NCBI GenBank assembly: GCA_947460445.1
Contig: CANHHS010000030.1
Location: 1 to 13,899 of the forward strand
Direction: 5' to 3'
Length of the DNA stretch: 13,899 bases
From: Opitutia bacterium
GTDB lineage: Bacteria > Verrucomicrobiota > Verrucomicrobiia > Opitutales > UBA953
The notes under the pieces are model-generated. The model saw nothing but the letters and a program-made list of their open reading frames with translations, did not search any database and was not told the origin of the DNA. Shown one piece after another: positions 12,482 through 13,899 of the stretch (the first letter of the stretch is position 1; the number at the start of each line of letters is the position of its first letter). The position numbers were made by a program, and so were the translations under genes.

Positions 12482-13899
12482 TTGGCGCGAACGAGGAAGC
12501 TGCGGAGGTGAAGGTAATTACCATCAGGGTTGTCGGCTACCAGGCGCACCCAGCGCGCCTTTGGCGCTTTATCGGCAAGTTCTACTTTCCAGACATCTGG
12601 GCAGTTTTCGGTTTGGGCTACTTCGAACCAGGTGGCGCCATCCGTAGACACTTCTATCTTAGCGCGCTTAAGGCGGTATTCGTTGCCGATTGTTTTTTCG
12701 ATGACTACCGAGCTAAGCTCAACAGTTTCGCGCAGTTGTACCGTGGCGCTTGGCGATTTCTCATTATCGGTGTGAAATGTGCCACCGCTACCATCAATAA
12801 CTTTCCGGTGCGACCAGGGCTGATCCCAGCCAGTGGTTGTGCTCAACCAGAGCATACCGCGGCTCGAAACGAGTTTACCCGAGCTTGTTAAATCAGCCCG
12901 AGCGACCCCATGGTCACCGGAGATTCCTAGGGCAGCCTCAGTGCTCGCATCAAAGGCATCTTGCGAGCGTGCCTGTTCTGCGGAGAGGATGGCCTGCTTG
13001 GTTAAGTCTTTTAAGGCATCCTTCCCTAGGGAGCTTGCCTTGATGCGTACTACTTCGGCGAGGGCTTGGGTGAAGCGAGGAATCCCGTCGGCAGTTTTAC
13101 CAAGATTCTTTGCCCCCCAGTCCGCGAGTTTTCCAAAAAAGTGGCGACTCTTCACCTGTAGGCAGAGCGACTGGACGTAAAACCGCATTTTATCTTCTTC
13201 TGAAAACCATTTTGCGTGACGCGCAAAGAGCTCATCGTCCATCTCCCAGGACCAGTTTTCGACACCGCTGCCAATGTCGGCTTGTACGCGCAAAGCGAAG
13301 GCAAGCTTTGCGTCCCCGTCCATTTTTTCGACAAGCTTGTCTTCAAAGCCCGCAAGGACTTCAGCCAATGGCTTATTATTTTTACCGAAAGACTGGGCCA
13401 TCTCTGTATAAAGCTTCTCCCAGCTCGCTTGATTCATGGACGAGTCTTTGCGGAGCAACTCGATGCGACTTTTCCAGGCAGTCATAAATGACGGCGTTGC
13501 GCCTGTCGCAAGGCTCAGGGCGGCGCGGACACGTTCCATGGGTGAGGCTACCGATGCCTGCCAAAGGTGTCGTTTCGCTTTGTCCGCTTTGGTGTCATTC
13601 GCAAAGGCATCTTCCAGGGCTAGAATGTAAGCATAATTGCCGCCCCATGGAGAAAAGTGCGTACCACCATCGGGTCCGCCAAAGCCACCGACCCATTTGC
13701 CGCGTGCATGCCGGACGGCGTAAGCGCAGTGGCCAGGCTGCCCGCAGGTGTAGGCTGGAATGCCATGTGCGCGTGCTGCAGTCGCTCCAAAGGTTGATAA
13801 AGATCCACACACACCGCCTTGTTTCAGAACGCTCTCGGCCCAGTTCATGTTTGTTCTACCTGGAACATAAAAGAGTGGACCTTGCACGGTTTCCCCAAA
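12478..13899 (-). CDS. Transglutaminase-like / helical / discoidin-domain protein, 5'-partial
   Basis: The frame is open to the right edge (last codon read is Phe at 13897-13899), so the N-terminus is missing; a GTG at 13887 is internal. The 473 visible residues have three parts. Residues about 10-90 carry a papain/transglutaminase-like core: G-G-V-C-G-S (Cys31), then G-H-C-A-Y-A-V (His57), then G-G-P-D-G with Asp77 as candidate third residue. Residues about 95-345 are helical and charged, with no family recognised. Residues about 358-473 look like an F5/8 type C (discoidin) domain: a W-S-H-R-K-V-I-D-G start, a central I-E-V-S-T-D-G-A-T-W-F-E-V hallmark and an A-R-W-V-R-L-V-A end. Such proteins usually act on or bind extracellular polymers. 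The stop overlaps the next gene's ATG by 4 bases (ATGA), so both should be made together. Peptidase, cross-linking and amidase activity cannot be told apart here. Confidence 0.78.
   Translation of the reverse strand, partial: FGETVQGPLFYVPGRTNMNWAESVLKQGGVCGSLSTFGATAARAHGIPAYTCGQPGHCAYAVRHARGKWVGGFGGPDGGTHFSPWGGNYAYILALEDAFANDTKADKAKRHLWQASVASPMERVRAALSLATGATPSFMTAWKSRIELLRKDSSMNQASWEKLYTEMAQSFGKNNKPLAEVLAGFEDKLVEKMDGDAKLAFALRVQADIGSGVENWSWEMDDELFARHAKWFSEEDKMRFYVQSLCLQVKSRHFFGKLADWGAKNLGKTADGIPRFTQALAEVVRIKASSLGKDALKDLTKQAILSAEQARSQDAFDASTEAALGISGDHGVARADLTSSGKLVSSRGMLWLSTTTGWDQPWSHRKVIDGSGGTFHTDNEKSPSATVQLRETVELSSVVIEKTIGNEYRLKRAKIEVSTDGATWFEVAQTENCPDVWKVELADKAPKARWVRLVADNPDGNYLHLRSFLVRAK

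Noticed and set aside
13885..13887. GTG as start of the transglutaminase-like protein
   Set aside because: The frame stays open to the right edge (four more codons), the core Cys would be only 27 residues in, and no signal peptide would be present. The gene is best read as 5'-partial.

Overview
The window looks like chromosomal DNA from a Gram-negative member of the PVC group, most probably Verrucomicrobiota of the Opitutae type. This is inferred from protein character: an MBG-repeat exoprotein with an outer-membrane TpsB pore, a secreted transglutaminase-like/discoidin protein beside a thioredoxin-fold protein, and a TrmB with an 'EIGCGHGHWL' SAM loop. A second hint is that none of the nine visible gene starts has a clear Shine-Dalgarno sequence. 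No rRNA or tRNA gene, insertion sequence, CRISPR array or prophage was found.

Layout. (1) 1-6501, + strand: a two-partner secretion (TPS) locus. The first gene enters from outside the window and encodes the C-terminal 1585 residues of a giant exoprotein with 14 tandem MBG-type beta domains. Six bases after its stop comes a ShlB/FhaC-like outer-membrane transporter with signal peptide, POTRA region and beta-barrel. (2) 6503-7096, - strand: trmB (tRNA m7G46 methyltransferase), converging on the transporter with a single base between stops. (3) 7192-9542, + strand: an unrecognised basic 144-aa protein, an acyl-CoA delta-9-type desaturase with a coiled-coil C-terminal extension, and a SpoU/TrmH-family 2'-O-methyltransferase 3 bases after it. 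(4) 9533-9988, - strand: a low-molecular-weight tyrosine phosphatase-like protein whose 3' end overlaps trmH by 10 bases. (5) 10027-10284, + strand: a tiny lipoprotein followed by the only convincing intrinsic terminator. (6) 10349-11272, + strand: an aldose 1-epimerase-like protein. (7) 11276-13899, - strand: two translationally coupled genes (ATGA overlap). The upstream one is a transglutaminase-like/helical/discoidin protein that runs off the right edge; the downstream one is an exported thioredoxin-fold protein lacking both active-site cysteines.

How the genes relate. The TpsA/TpsB pair is a functional unit: TpsB should thread the MBG protein across the outer membrane. The coupled pair at the right end is the other candidate unit, probably acting in the envelope or outside the cell; its function is unknown. 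The middle genes are mostly housekeeping (tRNA modification, lipid desaturation, sugar mutarotation). The region is densely packed, with three convergent junctions of +3, +1 and -10 bases.

The best leads for new biology are the MBG-array TPS exoprotein with its higher-order repeat pattern, the cysteine-less thioredoxin coupled to the transglutaminase/discoidin protein, and the coiled-coil tail on the desaturase. None is proven to be a new system from sequence reading alone.
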